Notes: generated by a model not told the origin, from the letters alone. A stretch of 64,000 nt of DNA from Stenotrophomonas rhizophila (GCF_001704155.1 NZ_CP016294.1:1113501-1177500), one strand, 5' to 3'; shown: positions 28,437-37,540, numbered from the stretch's first letter. A program made the numbers and translations.

Positions 28437-30491
28437 CGCCGAGTGCGGGGGCTGGTCGGGGCCGGGGCTGCATTTGCGGTACTCGCCGTCGGCGTGCAGT
28501 TCCCAGGCGTTGAGGTTGTCGTCCAGGTAGTTCTGCAGCACGTCGCGGTAGACCTTGCGGGCCAGCTCCGGGTCCAGGATCGGGAAGCAGGTCTCCACCC
28601 GGCGCAGCAGGTTGCGCTCCAGCCAGTCGGCGCTGGCGCAGTACAGCTCGGACGCGCCGTCGTTGCCGAACCAGTAGACGCGGCTGTGTTCCAGGAAACG
28701 GCCCACGATGGAACGCACCCGGATGTTGTCCGAGACCCCCGGTACGCCCGGGCGCAGCGTGCACGCCCCGCGCACGATCAGGTCGATCTGTACCCCGGCC
28801 TGCGATGCGGCATACAGCGCGCGCACCACCTGCGGTTCGTTGAGGGCATTCATCTTGGCGATGATCCGCCCCGGGCGGCCGTTCTGGGCCAGGTGCATCT
28901 CGCGCTCGATCCGCTGCAGCAGCCCGTCGTGCAGGGTGAACGGCGACTGCAGCAGGCGCTTCAGGCGGGTGCGCGGGGCCAGCCCGGACAGCTGCTGGAA
29001 CAGCAGGTGCACGTCGTTGCCGATATCGGCATCGGCGGTGATCAGGCTCAGGTCGGTGTACGCCCGCGCGGTGCCGCTGTGGTAGTTGCCGGTGCCCAGG
29101 TGCACGTAACGGCGCAGCTTGCGGCCCTCGCGGCGCACGATCAGCAGCATCTTGGCGTGGGTCTTGTAGCCCACCACGCCGTACACCACCTGCACGCCGG
29201 CTTCCTGCAGGCGGTCGGCCAGGCCCAGGTTGGCTTCCTCGTCGAAGCGCGCGCGCAACTCCACCACCACGGTGACGTCCTTGCCGTTGCGTGCGGCCTG
29301 GATCAGCGCATCGACGATCAGCGAATCCTTGCCGGTGCGGTACAGCGTCTGCTTGATCGCCAGCACGTTCGGGTCCACCGCGGCCTGCTTGATCAGGTCG
29401 AGCACGGCGGTGAAGGCGTCGAAGGGGTGGTGCAGCAGCACGTCCTTGCGTGCCACCACCTCGAAGATGCCGTCGCTGTCGCGCAGCGTGCGCGGGCTCA
29501 TCGGCGGGTACTTGAGTTCCGGTCGGGCCAGCAGGTCGTACAGCTGGATGACACGGTTGAGGTTGACCGGGCCGTCGATGCGGTACACCGCGTTCTCGGT
29601 CAGGCCGAAGTTCTGCAGCAGCGTACGCACGATGTCGCGCGGACAGTCCTGGGCGATTTCCAGCCGCACCGCCGGCCGGTAGCCGCGATCGACCAGCTCG
29701 TCGCGCAGCGCCAGCGCCAGGTTCTCCACTTCTTCCTCGTCCACCACCAGCTCGGAATTACGGGTCACCCGGAACTGGTACGCACCCTGGACTTCCATGC
29801 CCGGGAACAGCTCGCCGACGAAGGTGGACAGCACCGAGGACAGGAACACGAAGGTCTGCGGGCCGCCGAGGGTCTGCGGCAGCTGGATGATGCGCGGCAG
29901 CGAGCGCGGCGCGCGCACGATGGCCAGGTGGCCGGCGCGGCCGAACGCATCGGTGCCCTTGAGCACCACCACGATGTTCAGCGATTTGTTGAGGATCTTC
30001 GGGAACGGATGCGACGGATCCAGGCCCAGCGGCGACAGCACCGGCATGATCTCGTTGCGGAAGTAGGCGCGCAGCCAGCGCTTCTGGCGGTGGTTCCAGG
30101 AGTGCCGGCCCAGCACGTCGATGCCGGCCTCGTGCAGCGCCGGGCGCAGCGTGTCGTTCCAGCAGCGGTACTGCTGGTCCACCAGCTCCGCGGCGCGGTC
30201 ATGGATGGCGTTGAGGATGGCCTGCGGCGTCATGCCATCCGGTGCCGGCGGCAGGCCGAATTCCTGCGCGTGGCGGACTGCGGCGGCGCGGATCTCGAAG
30301 AACTCGTCCAGGTTGGTGCAGGAGATGCACATGAAGCGCAGCCGCTCCAGTACCGGCACCTGCGGGTCCATCGCCTGGGCCAGCACGCGGAAGTTGAAAT
30401 CCAGCTGCGACAGCTCGCGGTTGATGTACAGGGCCGGGTCGCGCAGTGGATCGGTTTCGGCCGGCATGGCGATGGGAACGAGGGTGCTCAT
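28410..30491 (-). CDS. ppk1: Polyphosphate kinase 1
   Basis: This enzyme makes polyphosphate from ATP, reversibly, at the inner membrane. The 693-residue protein has the Ppk N-domain (INRELSQLDFNFRVL), a middle domain, and two C-terminal PLD-like domains. These carry VGYKTHAKMLLIVRR, with the autophosphorylated histidine, and FLEHSRVYWFGNDG, with the second histidine. Its ATG overlaps the phoR stop codon as ATGA, so translation is coupled to phoR; no separate ribosome-binding site is visible. Regulation by phosphate through PhoB is likely from this linkage. Confidence 0.95.
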   Translation of the reverse strand: MSTLVPIAMPAETDPLRDPALYINRELSQLDFNFRVLAQAMDPQVPVLERLRFMCISCTNLDEFFEIRAAAVRHAQEFGLPPAPDGMTPQAILNAIHDRAAELVDQQYRCWNDTLRPALHEAGIDVLGRHSWNHRQKRWLRAYFRNEIMPVLSPLGLDPSHPFPKILNKSLNIVVVLKGTDAFGRAGHLAIVRAPRSLPRIIQLPQTLGGPQTFVFLSSVLSTFVGELFPGMEVQGAYQFRVTRNSELVVDEEEVENLALALRDELVDRGYRPAVRLEIAQDCPRDIVRTLLQNFGLTENAVYRIDGPVNLNRVIQLYDLLARPELKYPPMSPRTLRDSDGIFEVVARKDVLLHHPFDAFTAVLDLIKQAAVDPNVLAIKQTLYRTGKDSLIVDALIQAARNGKDVTVVVELRARFDEEANLGLADRLQEAGVQVVYGVVGYKTHAKMLLIVRREGRKLRRYVHLGTGNYHSGTARAYTDLSLITADADIGNDVHLLFQQLSGLAPRTRLKRLLQSPFTLHDGLLQRIEREMHLAQNGRPGRIIAKMNALNEPQVVRALYAASQAGVQIDLIVRGACTLRPGVPGVSDNIRVRSIVGRFLEHSRVYWFGNDGASELYCASADWLERNLLRRVETCFPILDPELARKVYRDVLQNYLDDNLNAWELHADGEYRKCSPGPDQPPHSAQMALMQGL

Positions 30492-31828
30492 GCGGAGGAG
30501 TCTTCTGCAGAGGAAAGGGTGGCCACGTCCGTGCGCTCGCGCACGTGGTCGGCATCGAAGTGGCACGAGAACACGCTGCCCTTGCCGACCTCGCTCTGGA
30601 TCTCCAGGCGCGCGTGGTGCAGGCCCAGGATGTGCTTGACGATCGACAGGCCCAGCCCGGTGCCACCGCTTTCGCGCGAGCGGCTGCTGGACACGCGGTA
30701 GAAACGCTCGGTCAGGCGCGGCAGGTGGGTGGCGGGAATACCATAGCCGGTATCGCGTACCGCCAGCACGACGCCGTGGCCTTCGCGGGCCAGCTCCACC
30801 TCGACCCGGCCGCCGGCCGGGGTGTAGCGCACCGCGTTGGTGACCAGGTTGGAGAAGGCGCTGTGCAGTTCCTTGTTGGAGCCCTGCAGGTCCACCCCGG
30901 CGCTGTCGATCACGCTGATCTGGTGGCGGCCCTGGCTGTGCGCCTCGGCTTCGCGGCGCAGCGTGGCCAGCATCGGCGCCATCGCGACGGTTTCTTCTTC
31001 GGTGTGTTCCTGCGATTCCAGTCGCGACAGGGTCAGCAGGTCTTCGACGAGCTGGGCCATGCGCTGCGACTGCCTGCGCATTTCCTCCAGCATCGGCCCG
31101 GTGCCGGGGAAATCCTCCGGCTCCATCATGTCCAGGTAGCCGTGCACCACCGTCAGCGGCGTGCGCAGCTCATGCGAGACGTTGGCGACGAAATCGCGGC
31201 GCACCTGCTCCAGCCGCAGCAGCTTGCTCACATCGCGCGCGATCAGCAGCCAGTAGTCGGGCGAATAGGGAATCAGGCGCAGGTTGAGCCGGATCGCCGG
31301 ATCGACCGGGGAGGGCACGTCCAGGATCGGTTCGGCATTGCGGCCGCCGGCCAGCCAGTGCGCCAGCGGCATCGGCTGCAGGCGCGCGACCAGGGCCTCG
31401 CCCAGGTCGCCGGGATGGTGCAGGCCGAGCAGCGTGGTGGCCGATTCGTTGAACCACTGCACGCGCTGGCTGTTGCGGTCCACCACCACCACCGCATCCG
31501 GCAACGCGGCGGCAGCAGCGCGGTAGCTGCGCAGCATGTCCAGCAGGCGCCGCTTGCGCGTGCGCATTTCCAGCTGGTTGCGGTACAGCAGCCGGTCCAG
31601 TTCGTTCCAGACCCCGTTGCCGCCGCTCATGTCCCAGCGCTGGCGCGCGGTGAGCCGGCGCAGCACCTTGCGCAGCCGCCAGTAGTGCCAGGCCAGCGCA
31701 CCAATGGAGGCCAGTGCGATGCACATCCACACATGCCCGGTGGCGAGGCCCACCAGGCCGGCGGCAAGCAGCAGCACGGCGAGGGTGGCAAGGGTTTTCA
31801 ACCAGGCGGAGCGGATGTGGCGCGGCAT
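30488..31828 (-). CDS. phoR: Phosphate regulon sensor histidine kinase
   Basis: This is the membrane kinase for phosphate limitation that phosphorylates PhoB. The 446-residue protein has two short membrane helices (about residues 12-50), a PAS domain (LPDAVVVVDRNSQRVQWFNESA, about 109-200), a HisKA domain with NVSHELRTPLT (H219), and an ATPase domain with NLVTNAVRYT, DTGYGIP and GTGLGLSIVKHI. It lies 18 bases after phoB and overlaps ppk by four bases, so phoB-phoR-ppk forms one transcription unit. Confidence 0.95.
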   Translation of the reverse strand: MPRHIRSAWLKTLATLAVLLLAAGLVGLATGHVWMCIALASIGALAWHYWRLRKVLRRLTARQRWDMSGGNGVWNELDRLLYRNQLEMRTRKRRLLDMLRSYRAAAAALPDAVVVVDRNSQRVQWFNESATTLLGLHHPGDLGEALVARLQPMPLAHWLAGGRNAEPILDVPSPVDPAIRLNLRLIPYSPDYWLLIARDVSKLLRLEQVRRDFVANVSHELRTPLTVVHGYLDMMEPEDFPGTGPMLEEMRRQSQRMAQLVEDLLTLSRLESQEHTEEETVAMAPMLATLRREAEAHSQGRHQISVIDSAGVDLQGSNKELHSAFSNLVTNAVRYTPAGGRVEVELAREGHGVVLAVRDTGYGIPATHLPRLTERFYRVSSSRSRESGGTGLGLSIVKHILGLHHARLEIQSEVGKGSVFSCHFDADHVRERTDVATLSSAEDSSA

Positions 31829-31846
31829 TGCGGTCCCAGGAAAAAA

Positions 31847-32536
31847 TCAGGTCGAGGTCGAGAACCGGTAGCCTGCACCGCGCACGGTCTGCACCATGTT
31901 TTCAGCGCCGAACGGTTCCAGCGTCTTGCGCAGCCGGCGGATGTGCACGTCGATGGTGCGCTCCTCCACATATACGCTGCCGCCCCACACATGGTCCAGC
32001 AACTGGGCACGGGTGTATACGCGCTCGGGGTGGGTCATGAAGAAGTGCAGCAGGCGGTACTCGGTCGGGCCGATCGGCACCGGCTGGTCGCCGGCGAACA
32101 CCCGGTGCGCGGCACCGTCGATGCGGATGCTGCCCACCGCCACGCTGCCGTCCTCGTCGTCGTCGCGCGCCCGCCGCATCACGGCGCGGATGCGGGCCAG
32201 CAGCTCTCGGGCCGAGAACGGTTTGACCACGTAGTCATCCACCCCGGCTTCGAGCCCGCCGACGCGGTCGTTCTCTTCGCCGCGCGCGGTGAGCATGATG
32301 ATCGGCACCTCGCGGGTGAGGGCCTCCTTGCGCCAGCGCCGGGCCAGGTCCAGCCCGCTGGTGCCCGGCAACATCCAATCCAGCAGGATCAGGTCCGGCA
32401 CGCGGTCGGCGATGGCCGTCTGCGCTTCGCGGGCGTCACCGGCGTGGATCGGGTCGTAATCACCCTTGCGCAGGGCAAAGGCGACCATTTCGCGGATCGC
32501 GGGTTCGTCATCGACGATCAGGATGCGTTTCTGCAC
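31847..32536 (-). CDS. phoB: Phosphate regulon response regulator
   Basis: This DNA-binding activator of phosphate-starvation genes has 229 residues, the same as E. coli PhoB. The receiver domain has D9, D10, the phospho-acceptor D53 (ILLDWMLPG) and a conserved lysine in YVVKPFS. The C-terminal winged helix (OmpR type) contains RVYTRAQLLDHVWG and ERTIDVHIRRLRK. The start is a GTG (QKRILIVDDEP follows) with GGTGGG upstream; extending to 32731 would add a non-family leader. A Pho-box-like sequence lies about 55 bases upstream, consistent with autoregulation. Confidence 0.94.
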   Translation of the reverse strand: MQKRILIVDDEPAIREMVAFALRKGDYDPIHAGDAREAQTAIADRVPDLILLDWMLPGTSGLDLARRWRKEALTREVPIIMLTARGEENDRVGGLEAGVDDYVVKPFSARELLARIRAVMRRARDDDEDGSVAVGSIRIDGAAHRVFAGDQPVPIGPTEYRLLHFFMTHPERVYTRAQLLDHVWGGSVYVEERTIDVHIRRLRKTLEPFGAENMVQTVRGAGYRFSTST

Positions 32537-32590
32537 GTGCCCACCGTATTGCTCATCAGACCGGGATTGAGCCCAGTAGACTACGGTTTC

Positions 32591-32608
32591 ATGACATGTT
32601 TGTGACGG
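32591..32608 (-). promoter_or_regulatory. Candidate Pho box upstream of phoB
   Basis: On the minus strand CCGTCAC-AAAC-ATGTCAT matches the 7+4+7 direct-repeat plan of PhoB sites (consensus CTGTCAT, AT-rich 4, CTGTCAT) at most positions. It is 55 bases before the phoB start. Confidence 0.6.
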
Positions 32609-32648
32609 CCATGAGGGCATTGCCATCCCACGGTCATCCGGGCGCGGT

Positions 32649-34289
32649 TCAGCGCCGTTCCAGCTCCGGGTCGTTGATGCCCTGCCGGCGCATCTCCAGC
32701 ACGGTGGGGGTGATGCTCTCGATCCGCGCATCCACCCGGGCCCGGCCCACGTAATCCAGCGCGGGCTGCTTCTTGAGCGCCTGCAGCTGCATCAACGCCT
32801 GCTCCGGCCGCCCGTTCAGGAACGCGGCCTCGGCGTAGGCCTCGCTGGCGCGCAGGGTGTCGCCGGCGAGCTCGCTGGCGCGGGCATAGCGCTGCTGGAA
32901 CACCGGATCATTGCCGCTTTGCGACAGCAGCGGGCGCAGCATCGCCTGCGCGCGCTGGCCGGCTTCGCGCCCGCCCTGTTCGTTCAGGATCTCGGCGTAG
33001 GTCAGCGCCACCGGGCGGCTGCCGGGGTGCTGGCGCAGCAGCGCGTCGAAGCGGGCGTTGGCCTGGGCCGGCTGGCCCGAGCGCGACTCGGACTCGGCCA
33101 GCGCCAACGCCACCCACAGGTTGTCCGGGTGGTCCTTGAGCAGTTCGGTGAGGTCGCGCCGGGCCTCGGCCGCACCGCTGTTGCGCAGGCGTGCCAGGGC
33201 CAGCCCATAGCGCTGGGCGTCGTTGAGGCCGCTCTTCTGTGCGCGCTGCAGGTTCTGGTACTCGGTGGCCAGCTCGCCCGGGGTATCGGCGCTGAGCACG
33301 CGCAGGCGCTCGCGCGCCCACTCGAACTGGCCAGTGCCGCCCCGGCTCAGCGAATTCACCGAGATCTGCATCGAGGAAGGCAGCAGCGGGTTGGTGCGCC
33401 GGACCAGCGGGTCGGACAGCGCCGGGTCGGCCGGGTCCACCCGTTCCTGGCGCACCCCGCCGGGCACTTCGGTGGTGAGCAGCACGGTGTCCTTCTTCAT
33501 CTGCTCGGCGCGGGCCTTGGCTTCGCTGATGCGGGTGGTGTTGACCGGGTGGGTCTGCAGGAAATCCGGTACCGAATAGCCGCCGGCATTGCCGCGCATC
33601 GAGGCGGACATGCGTTCGAAGAAGCCGGCCATCGCATCCACGTCGTAGCCGCTGCGGGCCAGGGTGCGGATGCCCAGGCGGTCGGCCTCCGATTCGTTGC
33701 TGCGGGTGTAGTTGATCTGGCGTTGCTGCATCAGCCCCATGCCGGAGGTGATCGCGGCCATGGTGGCATCGCCGGAGGAGTTGCCGCCAGCCTGCTGCGC
33801 GGCCACCACCGCCGCCAGCATGCCCAGCAGGATCGGGATCTGGTCGCGCTGTGCCCGTTCCACCCCGCGCAGCACGTGCTGCTGGGTGACGTGGGCGATT
33901 TCGTGGGAGAGCACCGCGGCCACCTCGTCCTCGCGTTCTGCGGTCAGCACCAGCCCGGCGTTGACCCCCACGTAGCCGCCAAGGGTGGCGAAGGCGTTGA
34001 TCTGCCGGTCCCGGAGCATGAAGAACGTATAGGACTGGCGCGGCTGGGCGCTGTTGGAGCCCAGCCGCGCGCCCATGGTCTGCAGCCAGTCGTCCACCAG
34101 CGGGTCATCCAGCAGGAAGCCGTAGTTGCGCAGCTCGCGCAGCATCATCCCGCCGTACTCGGCCTGGCGCGCCGGGGTCAGCAGTTCACCGGCCGACGAG
34201 CCGATGTCCGGCAGCTTGCTGTCCTGGGCCGACGCCAATGGGGCGGCCAGGGCCAGGGTCAACGCGGCAGAGAGCAGCAAAGTGCGCAA
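32649..34289 (-). CDS. bepA: BepA-like M48 periplasmic metalloprotease with TPR region
   Basis: This periplasmic protease/chaperone helps assemble or degrade outer-membrane proteins. It has a signal peptide ending APLASAQDS, and an M48 domain with LSHEIAHVTQQH (zinc ligands and catalytic Glu, about residues 129-133) and a third ligand in NESEADRLG. From about residue 300 to the end is a TPR-like helical part. The length is about 546 residues. I chose a TTG start at 34289 because AGGAG lies seven bases before it and it begins a normal signal peptide; the ATG at 34364 would add an atypical leader. It is upstream of phoB on the same strand, perhaps by chance. Confidence 0.85.
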   Translation of the reverse strand: MRTLLLSAALTLALAAPLASAQDSKLPDIGSSAGELLTPARQAEYGGMMLRELRNYGFLLDDPLVDDWLQTMGARLGSNSAQPRQSYTFFMLRDRQINAFATLGGYVGVNAGLVLTAEREDEVAAVLSHEIAHVTQQHVLRGVERAQRDQIPILLGMLAAVVAAQQAGGNSSGDATMAAITSGMGLMQQRQINYTRSNESEADRLGIRTLARSGYDVDAMAGFFERMSASMRGNAGGYSVPDFLQTHPVNTTRISEAKARAEQMKKDTVLLTTEVPGGVRQERVDPADPALSDPLVRRTNPLLPSSMQISVNSLSRGGTGQFEWARERLRVLSADTPGELATEYQNLQRAQKSGLNDAQRYGLALARLRNSGAAEARRDLTELLKDHPDNLWVALALAESESRSGQPAQANARFDALLRQHPGSRPVALTYAEILNEQGGREAGQRAQAMLRPLLSQSGNDPVFQQRYARASELAGDTLRASEAYAEAAFLNGRPEQALMQLQALKKQPALDYVGRARVDARIESITPTVLEMRRQGINDPELERR

Positions 34290-34396
34290 ACAGGAACTCC
34301 TGGGGCTGCGGGTGATCCGCAGTGTTGCGGTGATGACATGGAAAATCCAGCGCAGGGCTACCATATACAGACACTCGTTCTGCCGTGGAGTTTCCC

Positions 34397-34693
34397 GTGA
34401 GCCAAGATGTCGCTTCCAACCCGGGTGGGACGCCGCCCATCACCATCTATTCGACTGCCGTCTGTCCGTACTGCGTGGCGGCCAAGAACTTCCTGAAGAG
34501 CAAGGGCCAGAGCTGGACCGAGGTCCGCATTGACCTGGACCCGGTCGAGCGCGAGAAGATGATGGCCAAGACCCGCCGCACCAGCGTGCCGCAGATCTTC
34601 GTCGGTGAAGTCCATGTGGGCGGGTACGACGACATGATGGCCCTGCACCGCGAAGGAAAGCTTGAGCCGCTGCTGAACGGGGAAGGCGCATGA
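34397..34693 (+). CDS. grxC: Glutaredoxin 3
   Basis: This small thiol-disulphide oxidoreductase reduces disulphides using glutathione. The 98-residue thioredoxin fold has the active site CPYC at 23-26 (YSTAVCPYCVAAK), TSVPQIFVGEVHVGGYDD with the conserved cis-proline, and a glycine pair for glutathione binding. GTG starts are possible at 34385 and 34397; the latter has GGAG at the right distance. The stop overlaps the start of the next gene as ATGA. Confidence 0.93.
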   Translation: MSQDVASNPGGTPPITIYSTAVCPYCVAAKNFLKSKGQSWTEVRIDLDPVEREKMMAKTRRTSVPQIFVGEVHVGGYDDMMALHREGKLEPLLNGEGA

Positions 34694-35082
34694 GCGCTGC
34701 GGACGACGCCGGCAAGGACCGGATCGCCGAGTTCACCGAGTTCCGCCAGCGCATGAACCAGCGCATCCTGGGTGAGCCCAATCAGGTGGTGCGGCGCTTC
34801 TTCGCGCTCGACACCCAGACCTACCAGGCCGGCGCACTGGATGTGAAGACCAAGGAGCTGCTGGGCCTGGTCGCCTCGATGGTGCTGCGCTGCGACGACT
34901 GCATCAGCTACCACGTGGCCCAGTGCAAGGACGCCGGGGTGACCCGCGAGGAGTTCTTCGAGACCTTCTCGGTCGGTTTGGTGGTGGGTGGTTCGATCGT
35001 GATCCCGCATCTGCGCCGGGCCGTGGACTTCCTGGACCAGCTGGAAGGCGGCGCTGAAGCCCCGGCCGTCCACGAACATTGA
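34690..35082 (+). CDS. AhpD-like carboxymuconolactone decarboxylase family protein
   Basis: The 130-residue all-helical protein has LRCDDCISYHVAQCKDAG. Cys68 and Cys71 form a CxxC redox centre with His75, as in AhpD, rather than a true decarboxylase. It probably handles peroxides or disulphides. It overlaps grxC by four bases, and pairing with a glutaredoxin supports a thiol redox role. Its physiological electron donor cannot be read from sequence. Confidence 0.87.
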   Translation: MSAADDAGKDRIAEFTEFRQRMNQRILGEPNQVVRRFFALDTQTYQAGALDVKTKELLGLVASMVLRCDDCISYHVAQCKDAGVTREEFFETFSVGLVVGGSIVIPHLRRAVDFLDQLEGGAEAPAVHEH

Positions 35083-35093
35083 TGCATGGCGCC

Positions 35094-35117
35094 GCCCGAC
35101 CAACGGTCGGGCGCTAC
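35094..35117 (-). repeat. SMAG repeat
   Basis: On the minus strand GTAGCGCCCGACCGTTGGTC. It is the first of two same-strand copies after the AhpD-like gene. Confidence 0.8.
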
Positions 35118-35132
35118 CCGGGCGCGCCGTAG

Positions 35133-35154
35133 GCCGGCCAACGGCCGGCGCTAC
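35133..35154 (-). repeat. SMAG repeat
   Basis: On the minus strand GTAGCGCCGGCCGTTGGCCG. It is the second copy of the tandem pair, about 120 bases before the isocitrate dehydrogenase start. Confidence 0.8.
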
Positions 35155-35272
35155 CTTGGTCTATTTGGGGTCCGGGGGCTGGCTGGGGCATAATTGCGGG
35201 TGAAACTTCCCTTGCGCCGACGCTCCGGACCCCGGACCCACGGCGCTCCCCCTCGGTTCGGAAACAGATCAA

Positions 35273-36280
35273 ATGACGCAGAAAATCACGGTCATCCGCG
35301 GTGACGGCATCGGCCCGGAGATCATGGACGCTACGCTGTTCGTGCTCGGCAAGCTGGACACCGGCTTTGAATACGAAGATGCCGACGCTGGCCTGGTCGC
35401 CCTGGAAAAGCACGGCGACCTGATGCCGGCCTCCACCCTGGAATCGATCGCACGCAACAAGATCGCCCTGAAGAGCCCGCTGACCACGCCGGTCGGTGGT
35501 GGATTCACCTCGATCAACGTCAGCCTGCGTCGCCACTTCGACCTGTACGCCAACGTGCGTCCGGCGGTGTCGTTCCCGAACACCAAGTCGCGCTTCGGCG
35601 ACGGCGTGGACCTGGTCACCGTGCGTGAGAACACCGAAGGCGCCTACCTGGCCGAAGGCCAGGAAGTGTCGGCCGACGGTGAAACCGCGTTCTCCGGCAC
35701 CCGCATCACCCGCAAGGGCTCCGAGCGCATCGTGCGCTACGCCTTCGAGCTGGCCCGCAGCACCGGCCGCAAGAAGGTCACCGCCGTGCACAAGGCCAAC
35801 ATCATCAAGTCGACCTCGGGCCTGTTCCTGGCCGTGGCGCGCGAAGTGGCGGCCAAGTACCCGGACATCGAGTTCCAGGAAATGATCGTCGACAACTGCT
35901 GCATGCAGCTGGTGATGCGTCCGGAGCAGTTCGACGTGATCGTCACCACCAACCTGTTCGGCGACATCATCTCCGACCTGTGCGCCGGCCTCGTCGGCGG
36001 CCTGGGCCTGGCCCCGGGTGCCAACATCGGTGAGAACGCGGCGATCTTCGAAGCCGTGCACGGCACCGCCCCGGACATCGCCGGCCAGGGCAAGGCCAAT
36101 CCGTGCGCGCTGCTGCTGGCGGCCGCGCAGATGCTGGACCATGTCGGCCAGACTGAAAACGCCGAGCGCCTGCGCAAGGCCATCGTGGCCACCCTGGAAG
36201 CCAAGGACTCGCTGACCGGCGACCTCGGCGGCACCGGCAACACCATGGGCTTCGCCCAGGCCATCGCCAGCCGCCTGTAA
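35273..36280 (+). CDS. NAD-type isocitrate dehydrogenase
   Basis: This TCA-cycle enzyme converts isocitrate to 2-oxoglutarate. The 335-residue protein belongs to the decarboxylating beta-hydroxyacid dehydrogenase family. IRGDGIGPEIMDA is at residues 9-21. The substrate-site segment TSINVSLRRHFDLYANVRP follows, with TVRENTEGAYLAEGQ and the metal aspartates in NLFGDIISDLCAGLVGG. It is shorter than E. coli NADP-dependent IDH (416) and resembles the short NAD-dependent enzymes found in Xanthomonas. The related 3-isopropylmalate dehydrogenase is unlikely given the SLRRHFDLY segment. Cofactor choice is inferred from family. Confidence 0.87.
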   Translation: MTQKITVIRGDGIGPEIMDATLFVLGKLDTGFEYEDADAGLVALEKHGDLMPASTLESIARNKIALKSPLTTPVGGGFTSINVSLRRHFDLYANVRPAVSFPNTKSRFGDGVDLVTVRENTEGAYLAEGQEVSADGETAFSGTRITRKGSERIVRYAFELARSTGRKKVTAVHKANIIKSTSGLFLAVAREVAAKYPDIEFQEMIVDNCCMQLVMRPEQFDVIVTTNLFGDIISDLCAGLVGGLGLAPGANIGENAAIFEAVHGTAPDIAGQGKANPCALLLAAAQMLDHVGQTENAERLRKAIVATLEAKDSLTGDLGGTGNTMGFAQAIASRL

Positions 36281-36289
36281 CCGGGCGCT

Positions 36290-36313
36290 GTAGAGCCGAC
36301 TGTCAGTCGGCTG
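36290..36313 (+). repeat. SMAG repeat
   Basis: GTAGAGCCGACTGTCAGTCG. It faces the copy at 36379-36401 across a terminator. Confidence 0.82.
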
Positions 36314-36321
36314 CTCCACAG

Positions 36322-36352
36322 AAAAAGGGCACCCCATCGGGTGCCCTTTTTC
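36322..36352. terminator. Bidirectional terminator between isocitrate dehydrogenase and BI-1 genes
   Basis: AAAAAGGGCACC and GGGTGCCCTTTTT pair around a CCATC loop, with A/T runs on both sides, between converging genes. It is framed by two inverted SMAG repeats. Confidence 0.9.
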
Positions 36353-36378
36353 GTTGCGTTTACGTGCGGTCGAACAGC

Positions 36379-36401
36379 AGCCGACTAACAGTCGGCTCTA
36401 C
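36379..36401 (-). repeat. SMAG repeat
   Basis: On the minus strand GTAGAGCCGACTGTTAGTCG, one base different from the copy at 36290, in opposite orientation. Confidence 0.82.
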
Positions 36402-36419
36402 CCGCGTTGATGCTACGCC

Positions 36420-37178
36420 TCAACGCTGCTGCAACTTCGACAGCAGCCGCAGGAATTCCACATACAGCCACACCAGGGTGACCATCAGGCCGAACGCGCC
36501 GTACCACTCCATGTACTTCGGTGCGCGCGCGGCGGCGCCGGTTTCGATGAAGTCGAAGTCCAGCACCAGGTTCAGCGCGGCCACCACCACCACGAACAGG
36601 CTGAAGGCGATGCCGAGCCAGCTGGCTTCATGGATCACCGGCACGTTGATGTTGAAGAAGCTGAGCACGAACGAGGCCAGGTACAGCAGCGCGATGCCGC
36701 CAGTGGCTGCCACCACGCCCAGCTTGAAGTTCTCAGTGACCTTGATCAGGCCGCTGCGGTAGGCCGCCAGCAGGGCGAACAGGGTGCCGAAGGTGAGCAG
36801 CACGGCCTGGAACACGATGCCCGGGAAGCGCGCTTCGAACACCGCCGAGATCGCGCCCAGGAAGAAACCTTCCACCAGCGCGTACATCGGCGCGGTGACC
36901 GGTGACCATTCCTTCTTGAACACCGTCACCAGGGCCAGGACCAGCCCGCCGATGGCGCCGCCGATGGCATAGATCATCGCGCCCGGGGCGATCTGGCCGT
37001 CGGCGCCGATGGTCTGGCTCCAGGCGAAGGCAGCAGTGAGCACGGTCAGCAACAGCAGGATGCCGGTCTTGTTGACCGTGCCGTTGATGGTCATCACCTG
37101 GTCGGGCGAGGTCACCACCGAGCCGCTGGCCAGGTCGAGGAACGTCGACTCCGAAAGTGCGGGATTGCCGCTGCGCAT
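36420..37178 (-). CDS. Bax inhibitor-1 / YccA family membrane protein
   Basis: The 252-residue inner-membrane protein has seven predicted helices. It carries SPVTAPMYALVEGFFLGAIS and the acidic C-terminal region NLVLDFDFIETGAAARAPKYMEWY, which is typical of the TMBIM superfamily (pH-sensitive calcium leak in some members). YccA of E. coli instead modulates FtsH. The ATG at 37178 is preceded by AAGGAG, deciding the start. It stands alone, opposite to the isocitrate dehydrogenase gene. Confidence 0.87.
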   Translation of the reverse strand: MRSGNPALSESTFLDLASGSVVTSPDQVMTINGTVNKTGILLLLTVLTAAFAWSQTIGADGQIAPGAMIYAIGGAIGGLVLALVTVFKKEWSPVTAPMYALVEGFFLGAISAVFEARFPGIVFQAVLLTFGTLFALLAAYRSGLIKVTENFKLGVVAATGGIALLYLASFVLSFFNINVPVIHEASWLGIAFSLFVVVVAALNLVLDFDFIETGAAARAPKYMEWYGAFGLMVTLVWLYVEFLRLLSKLQQR

Positions 37179-37271
37179 TGCCAATCTCCTTGAAGGGTAG
37201 GGGTAGGGCCGTCCGGCCGCTGCAGAAAGCATAGCGCCCGATCACGAATGTGAAAAACCTTGTGAAAACCG

Positions 37272-37300
37272 TTGACAGATGCCTCGCCGATTCCCACAAT
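37272..37300 (+). promoter_or_regulatory. Promoter of the tRNA cluster
   Basis: TTGACA at 37272-37277 and CACAAT at 37295-37300 with 17 bases between them, about 40 bases before tRNA-Pro. Confidence 0.7.
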
Positions 37301-37340
37301 AGCCGACTCTTTCGGGGGGAACCTCGAGGGATCAAACCAC

Positions 37341-37417
37341 CGGGGTATAGCGCAGTCTGGTAGCGCGCCTGCTTTGGGAGCAGGATGTCGGGGGTTCGAA
37401 TCCCTCTACCCCGACCA
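37341..37417 (+). tRNA. tRNA-Pro (TGG)
   Basis: Acceptor CGGGG pairs with CCCCG, followed by encoded CCA. The anticodon loop is TTTGGGA with anticodon TGG, in a 77-base cloverleaf. Confidence 0.96.
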
Positions 37418-37463
37418 CATCCCGCTGCTCAAAACGGGATGGGAATGCGACAATCCGGTCCGG

Positions 37464-37540
37464 GCGCCCGTAGCTCAACTGGATAGAGCACCGGCCTTCT
37501 AAGCCGGCGGTTACAGGTTCGATTCCTGTCGGGCGCACCA
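37464..37540 (+). tRNA. tRNA-Arg (TCT)
   Basis: Acceptor GCGCCCG/CGGGCGC with encoded CCA. The anticodon loop CTTCTAA gives TCT. Confidence 0.96.
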
